Positions 17,735 to 26,931 of a DNA stretch of 64,000 nucleotides are shown here, piece by piece (the stretch's first letter is position 1; every line of letters begins with the position of its first letter). Source of the DNA: Nocardioides eburneiflavus. GTDB taxonomy: Bacteria; Actinomycetota; Actinomycetes; Propionibacteriales; Nocardioidaceae. The notes below the pieces were generated by a model, which ran no database searches, had not been told where the DNA came from, and was given only the letters and a program-made list of their open reading frames with translations. The stretch spans positions 682,001 to 746,000 of the forward strand of contig NZ_SRRO01000001.1 in NCBI RefSeq assembly GCF_004785795.1. Reading direction: 5' to 3'. The translations under genes and the position numbers were made by a program.

Positions 17735-19659
17735 ACGCGCTCCTCCTGCTCGCGCGGCTCGGGCTCGGGGTGGCCGACCGTCACGGTGTCGCCGGCGATC
17801 TCGCCGATGATGTTGACCCGGCGCAAGGTGTCGCGCAGCTCGGCGGCGAAGGCCTCACGGGCCGAGCCGACGCCGTCGCCGGCCTCGAGCAGGCCCTTGT
17901 GGCGGGCCAGCGCCAGCGCGGTGCGGAAGAGCTCCAGCGAGATCGACTCCTCGCTGGCGACGCGGCGCTGCAGCACCCACTGCTGCCCCACGGCGAGGGA
18001 GTCGGCGAGCAGGTCCTTCTCGTCGACCGGACCGTCACCACGATCGGCGAGCCGGTCGGCGACGACGAGGTAGGCGTCGAGGAAGGGCCGCAGCACGAGG
18101 TGGGCGAGGTGCGGGCGGGCGGTCACGAGCAGCTCGCGCGCCCGCACCGGCGTCATCTCGGTGACGCCCTCGCCGACGAGGAGCCGGAGCTCGGTGCGCA
18201 GGTCGTCCTCGAAGCCGGCGCGCGAGGGGAAGAAGAACTCGAACTTGAGGAGGTCGCGCATCCGCTTGGCCTCCTCCCAGCCCACCTGCAGCTCGCCGCC
18301 GGCGGGCAGGTCGGCTCCGGGCTCGAGCTCGCTGACGGTGAGCAGCGCGAGCTCACCGATCGCCCGCTCGACGAGGATGTGGATCACGGTGTTGCGGTAG
18401 AACGCGGCGACGAGGTGCTGGTCGTCGCCGATCTTCCAGATCGGCTCGGTTCCCCGGTCGTACGCCGTGAGCACCCCGCTCTGCGTCAGCTCGGCGAGCG
18501 CACGGCGGATGGTCGAGCGGTCCCGGAGGTCGGCGGCGCCGGCGACCGGCCACTGCCGAGCGTCGATGTAGGTCGCGAGCGGCTCGACGGTCTCGAGCAC
18601 CTCGTCGACGGTCAGGGCGCGGTCAGCGCCGAGCAGCGCGAGCGACACGATCGCGGTGGTGGTCACCGGGGTGGCCCTGTTGAGGCGGTGGGAGATGTCG
18701 AGCGCGACGCGCTCGACGGCCTGGTGGCCGGTGACGCCCTCGGCGGCGAGCTCGTCCATCCGCTCGCGCAACGAGAACGGCTCGCCGACGGTCAGGTAGG
18801 CCCGGCCGAGCCGGTTGCGCTGCAGCCGGGCGAAGCGGACCAGCCAGCGCCAGTCCTCCGGCGTCTTGTTGGCCCCCCGGGCCTCCTCGGTCATCAGCGA
18901 CACCTCGTGCAGCTGGTCGTAGACCACCGAGACCGGCACGACCTGCACGTCAGGGGCGTCCTGGCCGAAGGGGTCGCCCGCACCGTCGGCCTGCACGGTG
19001 TCGGTGAGGTACTTGAGGATGCCGTGCACCGGCGGGCGCAGCTTGCCGGTGCGCGTACGGCCGCCCTCGATCGACCAGGCGAGGTTGCGCTTGTTGACCA
19101 CCATCTGGCGGATGTAGGAGCGCAGCGCCAGCCGGTAGACCGGGATCTCCTGGGTCGAGCGCCGGATGAAGATGAGCCCGGTGCGGCTCGCGAACGACCC
19201 GATGACCGGAAGGTTGAGGTTGGCCCCGCCGAACGTGTAGGTCGGGGAGAAGCGCCGCGCCATCAGCGCGTTGGGGATGACCATGCCGTCGAGGTAGGAC
19301 CGATGGCTGAAGGCCAGGGCCAGGCTGTGCTCGCGGTCGACCTTGCGCAGCTGCTGCATCTGGTCCTCGTCGACCAGCACGTCGTAGGCCCGCAGGAACC
19401 ACTCGCCCATCCGGGCCCAGCCCTGCGAGGCGCGCTCGTCGTGCGCGGCCGACATCTCGTGGAGGTAGCCCTTGACCTCCGCCCAGACCTCCTCCTCCAC
19501 CCGACCCTGCTCCTCGGCGGCCTGCGCGACCGCACGCTGGAACCGCTTGTCGTGGAGCAGCTCGGTGACCTCCTGCGGCGGCGCGGCCGGCAGCCGCTCC
19601 CCCACGCTCCTCGGGAGCGCGGCGCGGGCGAGGTCGCGGACACGGCGTACGGCGGCCAT
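17731..19659 (-). CDS. PlsB-like glycerol-3-phosphate 1-O-acyltransferase
   Basis: A 642-residue PlsB/GPAT-like acyltransferase. FSHRSYLDG (HX4D at 119-124), FIRRS and IEGGRTRTGKL correspond to GPAT blocks I-III. The C-terminal half is mostly alpha-helical. ATG 19659 is chosen because GGAGG lies 6 bases upstream and the sequence before it is not protein-like. It would make lysophosphatidate, the first step for the two coupled genes downstream. Confidence 0.88.
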   Translation of the reverse strand: MAAVRRVRDLARAALPRSVGERLPAAPPQEVTELLHDKRFQRAVAQAAEEQGRVEEEVWAEVKGYLHEMSAAHDERASQGWARMGEWFLRAYDVLVDEDQMQQLRKVDREHSLALAFSHRSYLDGMVIPNALMARRFSPTYTFGGANLNLPVIGSFASRTGLIFIRRSTQEIPVYRLALRSYIRQMVVNKRNLAWSIEGGRTRTGKLRPPVHGILKYLTDTVQADGAGDPFGQDAPDVQVVPVSVVYDQLHEVSLMTEEARGANKTPEDWRWLVRFARLQRNRLGRAYLTVGEPFSLRERMDELAAEGVTGHQAVERVALDISHRLNRATPVTTTAIVSLALLGADRALTVDEVLETVEPLATYIDARQWPVAGAADLRDRSTIRRALAELTQSGVLTAYDRGTEPIWKIGDDQHLVAAFYRNTVIHILVERAIGELALLTVSELEPGADLPAGGELQVGWEEAKRMRDLLKFEFFFPSRAGFEDDLRTELRLLVGEGVTEMTPVRARELLVTARPHLAHLVLRPFLDAYLVVADRLADRGDGPVDEKDLLADSLAVGQQWVLQRRVASEESISLELFRTALALARHKGLLEAGDGVGSAREAFAAELRDTLRRVNIIGEIAGDTVTVGHPEPEPREQEERV

Positions 19660-19815
19660 GGACCCCTCCTTCCCGCTCGCGTGGGGCGCGAGCACAGGCG
19701 TGCGCCGCAAGTTACCGGTCGGGAGGTCCGCTGGCCATGGCTTCGCCGGATGTGTGGGACGGGTGCACCCGCGCCGGTTTCCGGCCTGCGCGGCCCCTCC
19801 GGTAACGTTCGGCGC

Positions 19816-19905
19816 GGTGACGTGTCCGAGCGGCCTAAGGAGAACGCCTCGAAAGCGTTTGTGGGCGCAAGTCCACCGAGGGTTCAAATCCCTCCGTCAC
19901 CGCCA
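19816..19905 (+). tRNA. tRNA-Ser (anticodon CGA)
   Basis: A class II tRNA of 90 bases with encoded CCA. The acceptor stem GGTGACG pairs with CGTCACC. The anticodon stem AACGC/GCGTT frames the loop CTCGAAA with anticodon CGA at 19850-19852, followed by a long variable arm (TGTGGGCGCAAGTCCACC) and the T loop GGTTCAAATCC. It reads UCG. No integrase or displaced att copy lies nearby. Confidence 0.96.
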
Positions 19906-19907
19906 CC

Positions 19908-19942
19908 CGATCGGGCCGGTCCTCCGCGGACCGGCCCGATCG
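19908..19942 (+). terminator. Terminator after tRNA-Ser
   Basis: A perfect 15-bp stem (CGATCGGGCCGGTCC and complement) with a 5-base loop starts 3 bases after the tRNA CCA. No T tract follows. Confidence 0.75.
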
Positions 19943-20000
19943 TCGTCACCGGCCGGGGCGTGGCGCGGAGGGATATACCCCATCTGGGGGACGCCTGGCG

Positions 20001-20045
20001 TTTGACAGGGACGGACGTCGTACGGAGCCTTGAGATTTGCTCAAG
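20001..20045 (+). promoter_or_regulatory. Upstream region of the secreted beta-helix gene
   Basis: A perfect -35 TTGACA lies at about 20001-20006; the -10 is unclear. A short inverted repeat CTTGAG-N5-CTCAAG (20029-20045) follows and could be an operator or a 5'-UTR hairpin. The gene itself starts 40 bases later. Confidence 0.35.
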
Positions 20046-20084
20046 AGACATCCCCGAAATCCCCCGCATCGAAACACGGAGCAC

Positions 20085-21023
20085 ATGCACCTCTTCCACT
20101 CCCGCACGTCCACGTCCCGCCCCCGCCGTTCCCTGATCGCCACCGCGCTGACCGGTGCCGCCGTCCTCCTCGCCGGAGCGACCGCCCAGGCCGGCCTCGC
20201 CACGGCGTCCTCCGCAGCCACCGGCGACACCGCCGCCGTGGCAGGCACTGCGGACAAGGCCCCCGCGAACGCCCGGTCGCGCCCGTGGCCCCCCACCCCG
20301 ACCAACGTCGGCGTCCCGGCCGGCACGAACCTCCGGGCGTACAACGGCCCCTGCACCATCACCAAGGCCGGCAAGGTGATCACGAACCGGGCGATCACCT
20401 GCGCGCCGCTCGAGATCAAGACCACCGGCGTCGTGATCCAGGGCTCCAGGATCAACGGCGCGATCTTCGTCGGCGCCCAGGACGACAGCGACCCGTCCGG
20501 CAAGGGCGCGACCCGCGTGACCGTCGTCGACTCGGAGATCGACGCCTCCAGCACCCCCGACCTCCGCCCGATCAGCTCGTCGCACTTCGTGGTCAAGCGC
20601 TCCTACCTGCACGGCAGCTACTCCGGCGCCGAGTGCCACAACGCCTGCAAGATCAAGCGCTCCTACGTCACCGGCTCCGGCACGCACGCCTCGGGCATGC
20701 GGATCCTGCGCAACGGCAAGCTCAAGCACAACACCATCTGGTGCGAGCCCCTCCCCGGCCTCGTGGACGGTGGGTGCTCCGGCAACCTCACGATGTACGA
20801 GGAGTTCGGCACGCCGGAGAACAACGTCGTCAAGCACAACTACTTCCCCGGCGGCAGCTTCTACTTCTCGCTCAAGTTCAACGGCGAGGACAACGGCCGC
20901 ATCCGCATCCTCGACAACGTCTTCGGCAAGTCCCAGGCCGGCAACACCGACGACTGGGACCCCAAGGCGAGCAACGTGTGGACCGGCAACACGATGACCA
21001 CCGGACGCACCGCGCGCCCCTGA
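20085..21023 (+). CDS. Secreted right-handed beta-helix-like protein
   Basis: A 312-residue secreted protein. A twin-Arg-containing basic N-terminus (RPRRSLIATAL) and a hydrophobic stretch ending near AQA form the signal peptide. The mature part has short repeated strands typical of parallel beta-helix proteins (TGVVIQGSRINGAIFVG, VVDSEID, VVKRSYLHG, RILDNVFG, WTGNTM) and four Cys in a central region. No catalytic motif is evident; polysaccharide binding or cleavage is possible. ATG 20085 is chosen for the signal peptide; GGAG is only 3 bases away. Confidence 0.7.
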   Translation: MHLFHSRTSTSRPRRSLIATALTGAAVLLAGATAQAGLATASSAATGDTAAVAGTADKAPANARSRPWPPTPTNVGVPAGTNLRAYNGPCTITKAGKVITNRAITCAPLEIKTTGVVIQGSRINGAIFVGAQDDSDPSGKGATRVTVVDSEIDASSTPDLRPISSSHFVVKRSYLHGSYSGAECHNACKIKRSYVTGSGTHASGMRILRNGKLKHNTIWCEPLPGLVDGGCSGNLTMYEEFGTPENNVVKHNYFPGGSFYFSLKFNGEDNGRIRILDNVFGKSQAGNTDDWDPKASNVWTGNTMTTGRTARP

Positions 21024-21210
21024 CGCACCGCCACTGGTCCAGACCACCCGAGGACCTCCGTCACACCCCCGGGTGGGCGCCGTCCCACTCACGGTAGGGC
21101 CGGACGGTCGCGTTCCGTCCAGCCCGCCCGCCATCCCCCGTACGCCGTCACTCCCGCCGACGTACGGATCCCCCCAGTGGTGGCGGACCGCTCCACCCGA
21201 CAACGCAGTC

Positions 21211-21240
21211 GCGGCACGGCCCTCGCAGGGGCCGTGCCGC
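21211..21240 (+). terminator. Hairpin downstream of the secreted protein gene
   Basis: GCGGCACGGCCC (21211-21222) pairs perfectly with 21229-21240 around a 6-base loop. It stands about 190 bases after the stop and before the tetR operator. No other feature is seen between 21024 and 21284. Confidence 0.6.
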
Positions 21241-21284
21241 TGCGTCTGTCGGGGGCTACCCGGTCGCACGGATGCCCGAACTCT

Positions 21285-21299
21285 TTGCACTGAGTGCAA
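21285..21299. promoter_or_regulatory. TetR-type operator
   Basis: The perfect palindrome TTGCACT-G-AGTGCAA ends 10 bases before the tetR GTG and overlaps the probable -10 (AACAAT, 21298-21303). This is the usual placement for self-repression by a TetR protein. Confidence 0.8.
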
Positions 21300-21309
21300 C
21301 AATGGGCCG

Positions 21310-21978
21310 GTGACCACGACCCCACCGCCCGACGGACGCAGCGCCCTGCGCGCCGAGCGCCGGCTCGCGATCCTCGACGCGGCACGTGCGCTCGCCACCG
21401 AGCACGGCTCGGACGGGTTCACGGTCGACCAGGTGGCCGCCCGCGCCGCGGTGTCGCGGCGGACCGTGTTCAACCACTTCGCCGGCCTCGACCAGCTCCT
21501 CGTCGCCGTGTGCGAGCAGCTCCTCGCCGAGACCACCACCGAGCTGCTCGACGAGGTCGACCGCCGCATCGCCGCCCTCCGCGAGGGCGCCCGGCCGGCA
21601 CCTGCCGGGCGTACGGTCCTGGCCGCGATCGCCGGAGCCGCACGCGGCGTCGACCTGGCGACGGCGATCGCGTCGATTCACCGCGTGCTCGGCGCCCCCG
21701 CCCCGGCCGACGAGCGCGCCCAGCACATCTCGCGCACCGCCTTCGAGCACGTGGGGGGCCGCCTGCGCGAGCACCTCCAGCAGCGGGCGCCCGACCTCGA
21801 CGCCCTCGACCTCGAGCTGACCCTGGCGCTGATGTTCAGCGGCATCACCACGCTCGCCGACCGCTGGCTCGAGCAGCACCCGGACCTCCCGCCCGACGTG
21901 CCGGCCGCCGCGCGCGCCGACTGGGAGCGCCTCCTCGACCGCCTCCTCGGACACCTCCGCGTGGGCGACGCCGACTGA
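21310..21978 (+). CDS. TetR-family repressor of the adjacent MMPL exporter
   Basis: A 222-residue TetR regulator. The helix-turn-helix DQVAARAAVSRRTVFNHFAG follows an N-terminal helix beginning RAERRLAILDAARAL; the C-terminal ligand domain is helical. GTG 21310 lies directly after the -10 and operator, which fits a leaderless, autoregulated message. The exporter gene starts 51 bases downstream, so both are likely one operon induced by the exported compound. Confidence 0.88.
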   Translation: MTTTPPPDGRSALRAERRLAILDAARALATEHGSDGFTVDQVAARAAVSRRTVFNHFAGLDQLLVAVCEQLLAETTTELLDEVDRRIAALREGARPAPAGRTVLAAIAGAARGVDLATAIASIHRVLGAPAPADERAQHISRTAFEHVGGRLREHLQQRAPDLDALDLELTLALMFSGITTLADRWLEQHPDLPPDVPAAARADWERLLDRLLGHLRVGDAD

Positions 21979-22029
21979 CGGCGACACCCCCAGCCCCCTC
22001 TTCTCGTCCACCCCGAAAGGCCCGCCGAC

Positions 22030-24504
22030 ATGGCTGAGCTCCTCTACCGCATCGGTCGCCTCGCGGCCCGCCGCCACTGGACCGTGGTCGGCGCCTGGCT
22101 GGCCCTCCTCGCCGTCACGGCGGTGACGTACGTGTCGTTCGCCGGCGTCCTGTCGTCGTCGATCTCGCTGCCGGACACCCCGACCACGCAGGTCTCCCAG
22201 CAGCTGCAGGACGACTTCGAGGGCACCGGCGCCGGCAACGGCTCGATCGTCGCCGAGACCACCGACGGCGAGGCGTTCACCGCCGAGCAGGAGCGGGCCC
22301 TTGTCGACCTGTTCGACCGGATCGCCGAGGTCGACGGCATCGAGGACGTCACCGACCCGTTCGCGACCCAGGCCCGGGTCGACGAGTCGGCCGAGCAGGT
22401 GGCGGACGGCCAGCAGCAGCTCGAGGACGGGCTCGCCCAGCTCGACGGCGCGCAGGCGCAGATCGACGCTGGCCGCGACGCGCTCGAGCAGCAGCGCCAG
22501 GAGGCTCGCGAGGCCGGCACCCTCGCGGCCGTACGCTCCCAGCTCGAGGCCGCCGAGCAGCAGCTCGACGACGGTCAGGCCGAGCTCGACCGCCAGCGCG
22601 CCCGGGTCGAGGAGCAGCAGCCCCGGCTCGAGGTGGGTGCCACGCTGTCCGGGCTGTCGTCGGGGTTCCGCACGGTCTCCGAGGACGGCTCCGCCGCGGT
22701 GGCCACCGTGGTCTTCTCGCTGCCGGTCAACGAGGTCGAGGTCGAGACCAAGACCGCGATCGAGGACCTCGTCGCCGACTCGGAGGTCGACGGCGTCGAC
22801 GTCCACCCGTCCCAGGAGATCGCCCAGACGGTCCCCTCGATCCTCGGGCCGGGTGAGATCGCGGGCGTCGTGATCGCGGCGCTCGTGCTCGCCGTCATGC
22901 TCGGCACCCTCGTCGGCGCGGCGCTCCCTCTCGTCACGGCACTGCTCGGCGTCGGGGTCGCGTCGCTGGCCTCGCTCTCGTTCTCGGGCGTGGTCCAGTT
23001 CGTCTCGGTCACGCCGGTCCTCGGGGTGATGCTCGGCCTGGCGGTGGGCATCGACTACTCCCTCTTCATCATCAACCGCCATCGTCGCCAGCTGAAGCAG
23101 GGCGCCGGGCTCCAGGAGTCGATCGGGCTCGCCAACGGCACCTCGGGCAACGCGGTCGTCTTCGCCGGCGTCACGGTGATCGTCGCGCTGCTGGCCCTCA
23201 ACGTGACCGGCGTCGGGTTCCTCGGCCTGATGGGCACGGTCGGCGCGGTCGCCGTCCTCGTCGCGATCCTGATGGCCGTCACCCTGACGCCGGCGATCCT
23301 CTCGCTGGTCGGCACGAGGATCCTGCGGCGCCGCGAGCGGGAGCGGCTCGCCGCCGGCGAGCGTGCCGACGACGACGCGATCACCGAGCATGACCGGCCG
23401 ATGGACACCGGCAGGGCCTGGGCGGTCCTCGGCTTCGGCATCGCGGCCCTGCTGGTCGTCGCCGCCCCGGCGACCCAGATGCGGCTCGGCCTGCCCGACG
23501 GCTCGACCCAGCCGCCGGACTCCTCCGGCTTCCGGGCCTACGAGGTGCAGGCGGAGAAGTTCGGCGACGGCTTCAACGGGCCCCTGCTCGTCGTGGCCGA
23601 CCTGCCCGCGCCCGTCGGCGGTGAGGACGAGCTCCTCGCCGAGCAGGCCGCCATCGGCACGGCCATCGACGAGCTCGGCGACGTCGTGGCCGTGGTGCCG
23701 ATCGGCGCGTCCACGGACCGCACGTCCCTCGCCTTCCAGGTCGTGCCCGACCGGTGGCCCTCCAGCGAGTCGACGGAGGCGCTCGTCCACCAGCTGCGCG
23801 AGCTCACCCCGCAGACCGTCGCCGGCGGTGAGGCGACCCTCGGCGTGGCCGGCAACGCGAGCGCCAACATCGACATCTCCGGCCAGCTCGCCGACGTGCT
23901 GCCGACCTATCTCGCGCTGGTCGTCGGGCTCTCGCTGCTGATCCTGGTCGTGGTGTTCCGCTCGATCCTCGTGCCGCTCACCGCCACGCTCGGCTTCGTG
24001 CTGTCGCTGCTCGCGGCCTTCGGCGGCATCACCGCGATCTTCCAGCTCGGGTTCCTCGCCGACCTGTTCGGCGTCCACGCCCCCGGACCGGTCCTGAGCT
24101 TCCTGCCGATCATCGCCACCGGCATCCTCTTCGGCCTGGCCATGGACTACCAGCTGTTCCTGGTCTCGGGGATGCGCGAGGCGTACGCCCACGGCGCGCC
24201 GGCGCGCGTCGCGGTGCAGCACGGCCTCCACGCCGGGCGCGCGGTCGTGACGGCCGCTGCGATCATCATGATCTCGGTCTTCGCCGGCTTCGTGTTCTCC
24301 CACGACGCGACGATCAAGCCCATCGGGTTCGGCCTCGCCTTCGGCGTGCTGCTCGACGCGTTCGTCGTACGGATGCTGCTGATCCCGGCCGCCATGCACC
24401 TGCTGGGCGAGAAGGCGTGGTGGCTGCCGCGCTGGCTCGACCGGATCCTGCCCGACGTGGACGTCGAGGGCGCCAGGCTGGAGCGCAGCCACCCGGTGCG
24501 GTGA
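22030..24504 (+). CDS. MMPL/RND-family exporter
   Basis: An 824-residue membrane transporter of the MMPL subclass of RND proteins: one N-terminal helix, a large extracytoplasmic domain, five helices, a second domain and five or six more helices. GLAVGIDYSLFIINRHRRQ and GLAMDYQLFLVSGMREAY are the paired helix-4/helix-10 signatures with the proton-relay Asp. The first outer domain carries a predicted coiled coil (about 120-200, rich in Gln/Glu/Leu). Exports lipid or drug substrates in this family; the actual one is unknown. Confidence 0.9.
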   Translation: MAELLYRIGRLAARRHWTVVGAWLALLAVTAVTYVSFAGVLSSSISLPDTPTTQVSQQLQDDFEGTGAGNGSIVAETTDGEAFTAEQERALVDLFDRIAEVDGIEDVTDPFATQARVDESAEQVADGQQQLEDGLAQLDGAQAQIDAGRDALEQQRQEAREAGTLAAVRSQLEAAEQQLDDGQAELDRQRARVEEQQPRLEVGATLSGLSSGFRTVSEDGSAAVATVVFSLPVNEVEVETKTAIEDLVADSEVDGVDVHPSQEIAQTVPSILGPGEIAGVVIAALVLAVMLGTLVGAALPLVTALLGVGVASLASLSFSGVVQFVSVTPVLGVMLGLAVGIDYSLFIINRHRRQLKQGAGLQESIGLANGTSGNAVVFAGVTVIVALLALNVTGVGFLGLMGTVGAVAVLVAILMAVTLTPAILSLVGTRILRRRERERLAAGERADDDAITEHDRPMDTGRAWAVLGFGIAALLVVAAPATQMRLGLPDGSTQPPDSSGFRAYEVQAEKFGDGFNGPLLVVADLPAPVGGEDELLAEQAAIGTAIDELGDVVAVVPIGASTDRTSLAFQVVPDRWPSSESTEALVHQLRELTPQTVAGGEATLGVAGNASANIDISGQLADVLPTYLALVVGLSLLILVVVFRSILVPLTATLGFVLSLLAAFGGITAIFQLGFLADLFGVHAPGPVLSFLPIIATGILFGLAMDYQLFLVSGMREAYAHGAPARVAVQHGLHAGRAVVTAAAIIMISVFAGFVFSHDATIKPIGFGLAFGVLLDAFVVRMLLIPAAMHLLGEKAWWLPRWLDRILPDVDVEGARLERSHPVR

Positions 24505-24506
24505 GG

Positions 24507-25346
24507 ATGCACGACACGATGGACGAGAATGGCCCCGTGACTGAATCCCGCTCCGTCCGCACCTGGCTCACCGACATGGACGGGGTCCTGGTGCGCGAGG
24601 AGGACCCGATCCCGGGCGCGAAGGAGTTCATCGCCGCCCTGCGCGAGCACGACGTGCCGTTCCTGGTGCTGACCAACAACTCGATCTTCACCCCGCGCGA
24701 CCTGCGGGTGCGGCTGCTGCGCAGCAGCGGCATCGACGTGCCCGAGGAGTCGATCTGGACCTCGGCACTGGCGACCGCGCAGTTCCTCGACGACCAGCGC
24801 CCCGGCGGCTCGGCCTACGTCGTCGGCGAGAGCGGCCTGACCGCGGCGGTCCACGACATCGGCTACGTGATGACCGACCGGGACCCCGACTACGTCGTGC
24901 TCGGCGAGACCCGTACGTACTCCTTCGAGGCCATCACCCGCGCCATCCGCCTCATCGCGGGCGGCGCCCGCTTCATCGCCACCAACCCCGACCCGAGCGG
25001 TCCGAGCGCGCAGGGGATGCTTCCCGCGACGGGGTCGGTCGCCGCGCTCATCAGCACCGCCACGGGACGCCAGCCCTACTACATCGGCAAGCCCAACCCG
25101 CTGATGATGCGCAGCGCGCTCAACCGGCTCGAGGCCCACTCCGAGACGACGGTGATGATCGGCGACCGGATGGACACCGACATCATCAGCGGACTCGAGG
25201 CCGGGATGCGCACCATCCTCGTGGCCACGGGCGCCACGGAGCGGCACCAGGTCGAGGACTTCCCCTACCGCCCGACGCGGGTGGTGGAGTCCATCGCGGA
25301 CGTCGTCCCGTTCGTCAGCCGGATGTCGATGCCCGAGGACGCCTGA
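24507..25346 (+). CDS. HAD-IIA family phosphatase (NagD-like)
   Basis: A 279-residue HAD-IIA hydrolase. TWLTDMDGVLV carries the nucleophile pair, LTNNSIFTPRDL is motif II with the NagD-type cap, and MIGDRMDTDI is motif IV. The start is uncertain: ATG 24507 overlaps nothing and follows the exporter stop by 2 bases, while GTG 24537 has GAGAAT 6 bases upstream and could be leaderless (269 residues). Likely a sugar- or nucleotide-phosphate phosphatase. Confidence 0.88.
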   Translation: MHDTMDENGPVTESRSVRTWLTDMDGVLVREEDPIPGAKEFIAALREHDVPFLVLTNNSIFTPRDLRVRLLRSSGIDVPEESIWTSALATAQFLDDQRPGGSAYVVGESGLTAAVHDIGYVMTDRDPDYVVLGETRTYSFEAITRAIRLIAGGARFIATNPDPSGPSAQGMLPATGSVAALISTATGRQPYYIGKPNPLMMRSALNRLEAHSETTVMIGDRMDTDIISGLEAGMRTILVATGATERHQVEDFPYRPTRVVESIADVVPFVSRMSMPEDA

Positions 25347-25380
25347 CTCGCGTCCTCCGCGGCGTCGCGCGGCGAGTCAG
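25343..25380. terminator. Bidirectional inverted repeat holding both stop codons
   Basis: CTGACTCGC (25343-25351) and GCGAGTCAG (25372-25380) pair over a 20-base loop. The TGA of the HAD gene is in the left arm and the TGA of the opposing gene in the right arm. Confidence 0.6.
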
Positions 25381-26861
25381 CGCCCGTACGGCGTGAGCAG
25401 CTGGTCGACCGGCGCGTAGTCGTCGGTCAGCACCGGCGCGTCCGCCGACCACGCGGCCAGCTCGTCGCCGGACATCGTGCTCCAGCCCAGGTCGCGCCCC
25501 GCGAACGACGCCGTCACAGCGTCGAGGTCGACCGGCTCGTCGGAGGCGACCAGCACGAGGTTGCCACCGTCGTCGCCGGCCAGCACGTCCGGCGCGGCCA
25601 GCAGGACCACCTCGTCGAACACCTCCCCCGACGTGCGGACGTAGGCGCGGGCGAAGTCGAGCGGGCCGTGGTCGATGATGTTGGCGACGTAGACACCGTC
25701 TCCGGCCAGGCTCCGCCCGATCCCCGCGAGCGCCTCGACCGTGGCGAGGTGCCACGGGACGCTGACGCCGCCGAACGCATCGCCGACGACCAGGTCGAGG
25801 GTGCCGGGGCCGAGGTCGTCGATGGCAAGGCGGCCGTCCTCGACGTCGACGTCGACCCCGTCGGGGAGGGAGCCGAGCAGCTCCAGGTCCGCCGCGACGA
25901 CGCCGGCGTCGATCTCGGAGACCGTGCTCGTGGTGCCCGGCCGGGTCGCGGCGAGGTATCGCGGCAGCGTCAGCCCGCCCGCACCGAGGTGGTGCGCGGC
26001 GAGCGGCTCGCCGGCCGGGAAGGCGGTGTCGAGCACCGACGCCATCGCCTGGACGTAGGCGAAGTCGAGGTGGGTGGGGTCGTCGAGGTCGACGTAGGAG
26101 TGCCGCAGCCCGTCGAGCACCAGGACCCGGCCGTCGGGCCGGTCGGGGTCCGCGGCGACCGCGAGGCAGTGGTAGGTCGTCTCCACGTCACACCCGCTCG
26201 GCGCGGCGGCCGCGCCGAGCCCGGCGAGCGCCACCACGAGGCCGAGCACCGCGTCACCGCGCCCGCGTCGCCCCGCGACCTGGACCAGCACCGACGTCAC
26301 CAGCAGCACGACGCCGAGACCCACGAGGATGCCGCTGACCGGCACCCGCGAGACGAGCACGAAGCCGGTCGCCACGGTGCCGACGATCGCCCCCACGGTG
26401 CCGAGCCCCGACAGGTGCCCCACGACGGTGCCGGTCTCGGCGAGGCTGGTGAGCCGCAGCTTGATGACCACCGGGCTGACCGCCGACAGCAGCACGCCCG
26501 GCACGAGGATCGACAGGGTGGCCGCGAGGAGGAGCAGGCCGGCGTCGCCCGAGGCGGCCGCCCCGCGTACGACGGCGGGCGTCAGCGCCACGGCGGCACC
26601 CGAGATCCCGAGGAGCGGCCCGAGCAGCGGCTGCGGCGCGACCCGGTCCGCGGTCCACCCGCCGGCCCACGTGCCGGCTGCGATGGCGGTGAGGGCCATC
26701 CCGATGACCAGCGTGTTGGTCTCGAGGGTCAGCCCGTAGTGCGGCGCGAGCAGTCGGAGGGCCACCAGCTCGACCACCAGCACGGCCGCCGACGAGCCGA
26801 ACACCAGCGCGCCCGCGACCCACGCCGACAACCCGTGCCCGTGCGCCGCGTCGTCCGCCAT
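25377..26861 (-). CDS. Membrane-anchored spermidine-synthase-like protein
   Basis: A 494-residue fusion. Residues 10-225 form about seven membrane helices of the MFS-like domain often joined to this family. Residues 240-494 are a spermidine-synthase-like Rossmann domain with HHLGAGGLTLPRYL, VSEIDAGVV and LDLVVGDAFGG. The polyamine-site residues of true SpeE are not obvious, so aminopropyl transfer is unproven. ATG 26861 follows CAGGAT by 7 bases. Confidence 0.8.
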   Translation of the reverse strand: MADDAAHGHGLSAWVAGALVFGSSAAVLVVELVALRLLAPHYGLTLETNTLVIGMALTAIAAGTWAGGWTADRVAPQPLLGPLLGISGAAVALTPAVVRGAAASGDAGLLLLAATLSILVPGVLLSAVSPVVIKLRLTSLAETGTVVGHLSGLGTVGAIVGTVATGFVLVSRVPVSGILVGLGVVLLVTSVLVQVAGRRGRGDAVLGLVVALAGLGAAAAPSGCDVETTYHCLAVAADPDRPDGRVLVLDGLRHSYVDLDDPTHLDFAYVQAMASVLDTAFPAGEPLAAHHLGAGGLTLPRYLAATRPGTTSTVSEIDAGVVAADLELLGSLPDGVDVDVEDGRLAIDDLGPGTLDLVVGDAFGGVSVPWHLATVEALAGIGRSLAGDGVYVANIIDHGPLDFARAYVRTSGEVFDEVVLLAAPDVLAGDDGGNLVLVASDEPVDLDAVTASFAGRDLGWSTMSGDELAAWSADAPVLTDDYAPVDQLLTPYGR

Positions 26862-26931
26862 GGCGCCGATCCTGTCAGTCGGCCCCCAGCGCGGGCGCCT
26901 CCACCTCCGTCCCGTCCGGGGACGGCCGGTC

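Noticed and set aside
19816..20100. Possible integration site at tRNA-Ser.
   Set aside because: No integrase, no repeated tRNA 3' end and no change in composition downstream within the window.
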